A stretch of DNA of 64,000 nucleotides, taken from Candidatus Altimarinota bacterium. GTDB lineage: Bacteria; Patescibacteriota; Gracilibacteria; UBA1369; 2-02-FULL-48-14. Within the stretch, counting starts at the first letter, position 1; the number at the start of each line of letters is the position of its first letter. Below, in pieces: positions 63,186 through 64,000 of this stretch. The DNA lies in the NCBI GenBank assembly GCA_015485665.1, contig WFTC01000013.1, positions 1 through 64,000 on the forward strand, read 5' to 3'. The notes under the pieces are model-generated. The model saw nothing but the letters and a program-made list of their open reading frames with translations, had not been told where the DNA came from and did not search any database. Both the position numbers and the translations under genes were made by a program.

Positions 63186-63215
63186 ATGGCTCCCCAAGCT
63201 GAGCCATAATACAGA

Positions 63216-63237
63216 AAAACCCTTCCGTTTGGAAGAG
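63216..63237 (-). terminator. Minus-strand terminator-like hairpin before tRNA-Thr
   Basis: Minus strand: CTCTTCC, AAAC, GGAAGGG, then TTTTT. Seven pairs (one G-U) and a T-run, as in an intrinsic terminator. It would end transcription from the small membrane-protein gene before the tRNA. Confidence 0.7.
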
Positions 63238-63243
63238 CTTCTG

Positions 63244-63280
63244 TGGTCACCCAGTTGGGCCGTTATTAACGGTAACTTGG
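63244..63280. repeat. Inverted fragments of the tRNA-Thr D and anticodon arms
   Basis: TGGTCACCCAGT at 63244-63255 is the exact reverse complement of 63142-63153 (tRNA anticodon arm). TAACGGTAACTTGG at 63267-63280 matches the reverse complement of 63155-63173 (D arm to anticodon stem) with five bases missing. Order is swapped relative to the tRNA. On the minus strand these fragments are antisense to the tRNA and precede it. Confidence 0.7.
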
Positions 63281-63374
63281 CTACTTATATGATAGCAGAT
63301 ATGTGTAGAAATACAAGCAAAAATACAAAAAATTGCCGTTTAGCCGCTGTTGTACGATGTAAATTTGCGCCCGT

Positions 63375-63641
63375 TCATTTGCGAAAATTTTTAAGCCACC
63401 ATTTCTTGAATAATGGCACAGTCAAGGTTGAAAGTACAAACGCAACTGAAGGCACAACCGCATTCGTAAATGGTTCGGGTAATTTTGCAATGAGGAAAAA
63501 TATTACGATTACAAAATAAGTAAGAACCAAAATAATCAATTTGCGAGTCCAGCTTGTTTCCCATGCTTTATCAGCTTCGACACGCTTGTTGCGAGCTTTG
63601 ATTTCATCGAGTTCCTTTTTGAGTTTTTCAATATTAGTCAT
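63375..63641 (-). CDS. Small two-helix membrane protein in cassette position
   Basis: An 88-aa protein with an N-terminal charged helix (MTNIEKLKKELDEIKARNKRVEADKAWETSWTRK in pattern: Lys/Glu heptads ending in Trp-Glu-Thr-Ser-Trp), two transmembrane helices (about 33-53 and 60-77) and a basic end (FKKWWLKNFRK). No enzyme motif. Such small membrane proteins are typical cargo of gene-cassette arrays. It is preceded, 44 bases upstream on its own strand, by repeat D. Confidence 0.75.
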   Translation of the reverse strand: MTNIEKLKKELDEIKARNKRVEADKAWETSWTRKLIILVLTYFVIVIFFLIAKLPEPFTNAVVPSVAFVLSTLTVPLFKKWWLKNFRK

Positions 63642-63684
63642 ATTTTTCCGAGTTTGCTTTTAGTTTAAGGCGCAAATTTATTTC

Positions 63685-63855
63685 GTACAACGTTCATGAA
63701 TATCTGAAGTTGCGCTCATTGTTTTTTAGCTAAACTTAGATTATCAACTTACTTGAGTTATATTACTAAACTTATATTATTACAAGGCGCAATTTGGGTG
63801 AACGAATGGAGCAAAGCGGAATGAGTGAACCAGTTATTCATTGTTATATGATGTA
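63685..63855 (-). repeat. attC-like repeat D (complete, long)
   Basis: Plus-strand left side: GTACAACGTTCATGAATATCTGAAGTTGCGC. Right side: GGCGCAATTTGGG, a GAACGAATGGAGC tail, then CAGTTATTCATTGTTATATG. The ATGAATA/TATTCAT and GTACAAC/GTTATAT arms are complementary with small bulges, as in attC sites. The centre (about 63715-63785) is variable and A/T-rich. It lies between the partial gene and the small membrane-protein gene. Confidence 0.65.
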
Positions 63856-63860
63856 TTGTG

Positions 63861-64000
63861 TCATCTTTTTTTTATCTCCAATCCTCTGGAATTTGTTAAT
63901 CGGCGCCAATTTTTTATATCGATTTTCGTATTTTTGTCTGTTTCAGGATCATAAATATGAAAACGTTGAGGACGTCCTTTTTTTAAATATACTCCATTGA
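63861..64000 (-). CDS. Partial gene running off the window
   Basis: On the minus strand an open frame enters at the window edge and ends at TGA (63861-63863) after 45 codons. The visible C-terminus reads NGVYLKKGRPQRFHIYDPET, then a Lys/Asn/Arg-rich stretch. It is too short to assign. Its stop lies just before repeat D, the gene-then-site order expected of a cassette. An overlapping plus-strand frame (63794-64000) looks like a shadow of it. Confidence 0.6.
   Translation of the reverse strand, partial: NGVYLKKGRPQRFHIYDPETDKNTKIDIKNWRRLTNSRGLEIKKR

Noticed and set aside
63229-63519. A 96-codon plus-strand frame
   Set aside because: It is antisense to the small membrane-protein gene and crosses the tRNA-arm fragments and terminator.
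63794-64000. A 68-codon plus-strand frame at the right edge
   Set aside because: It overlaps repeat D and the better-supported partial gene on the other strand.

Overview
The window looks like chromosomal DNA of a low-GC bacterium, most likely a Candidate Phyla Radiation (Patescibacteria) lineage close to Peregrinibacteria/Gracilibacteria. This placement is inference and low to moderate in confidence. It rests on short intergenic gaps, many 1-40 bp gene overlaps, SLH and lamin-tail surface proteins, an archaeal-type PEP carboxylase, and several lineage-type orphan genes. TGA ends many intact native genes (for example pilT, frr, rseP and the SOD), so the resident genes use ordinary code 11.

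Layout. 1-1995 is a mobile region: a large serine recombinase beside a tRNA-Pro gene, with a perfect 150-bp inverted repeat at both ends. 2-12 kb holds two SLH surface proteins, folC, a PsiE-like protein, an archaeal-type PEP carboxylase overlapping an aspartate aminotransferase (PEP to oxaloacetate to aspartate), a HAD phosphatase, a lipoprotein and a Crp/Fnr regulator. 12-16.5 kb is looser and partly decayed: a kinase-like gene, a possible 40-aa membrane ORF, a stop-interrupted gene, tRNA-Asn, an RNA-methyltransferase-like gene and ssb. 16.5-29.5 kb carries gmk, an nnrD-like gene, gpmA, ppa, a sugar-nucleotide reductase, an AI-2E family transporter, pepA, a divergent peroxiredoxin/SOD pair around a Fur-like palindrome, a DHH phosphoesterase, trxB with a 2Fe-2S partner, and two large orphan or surface proteins.

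29.5-58.8 kb is mostly core: rny, groES-groEL behind a CIRCE operator, an orphan-orphan-pilT-cNMP sensor operon, pyrH-frr, rseP, dnaA, mltG-ybaB, a tandem deacetylase-like exoprotein, rplY, a Rel/SpoT enzyme, recO-ftsX-nucleotidyltransferase, gatC-gatA, a TrmB-type regulator, glnA and an OmpR-type regulator.

58.9-64 kb changes character. All genes lie on the minus strand, are functionally unrelated (AlkD-like, CsaA, an orphan, an FAD oxidase, a tRNA, a two-helix membrane protein, a partial gene), and are separated by related foldable repeats that resemble integron attC recombination sites. I read this as a candidate gene-cassette array without a visible integrase. One cassette gene, the FAD oxidase, has an in-frame TGA exactly where its family has glycine. 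That is either a disabling mutation or a trace of an origin in a UGA=Gly lineage. This end and the recombinase end are the most interesting parts of the window.
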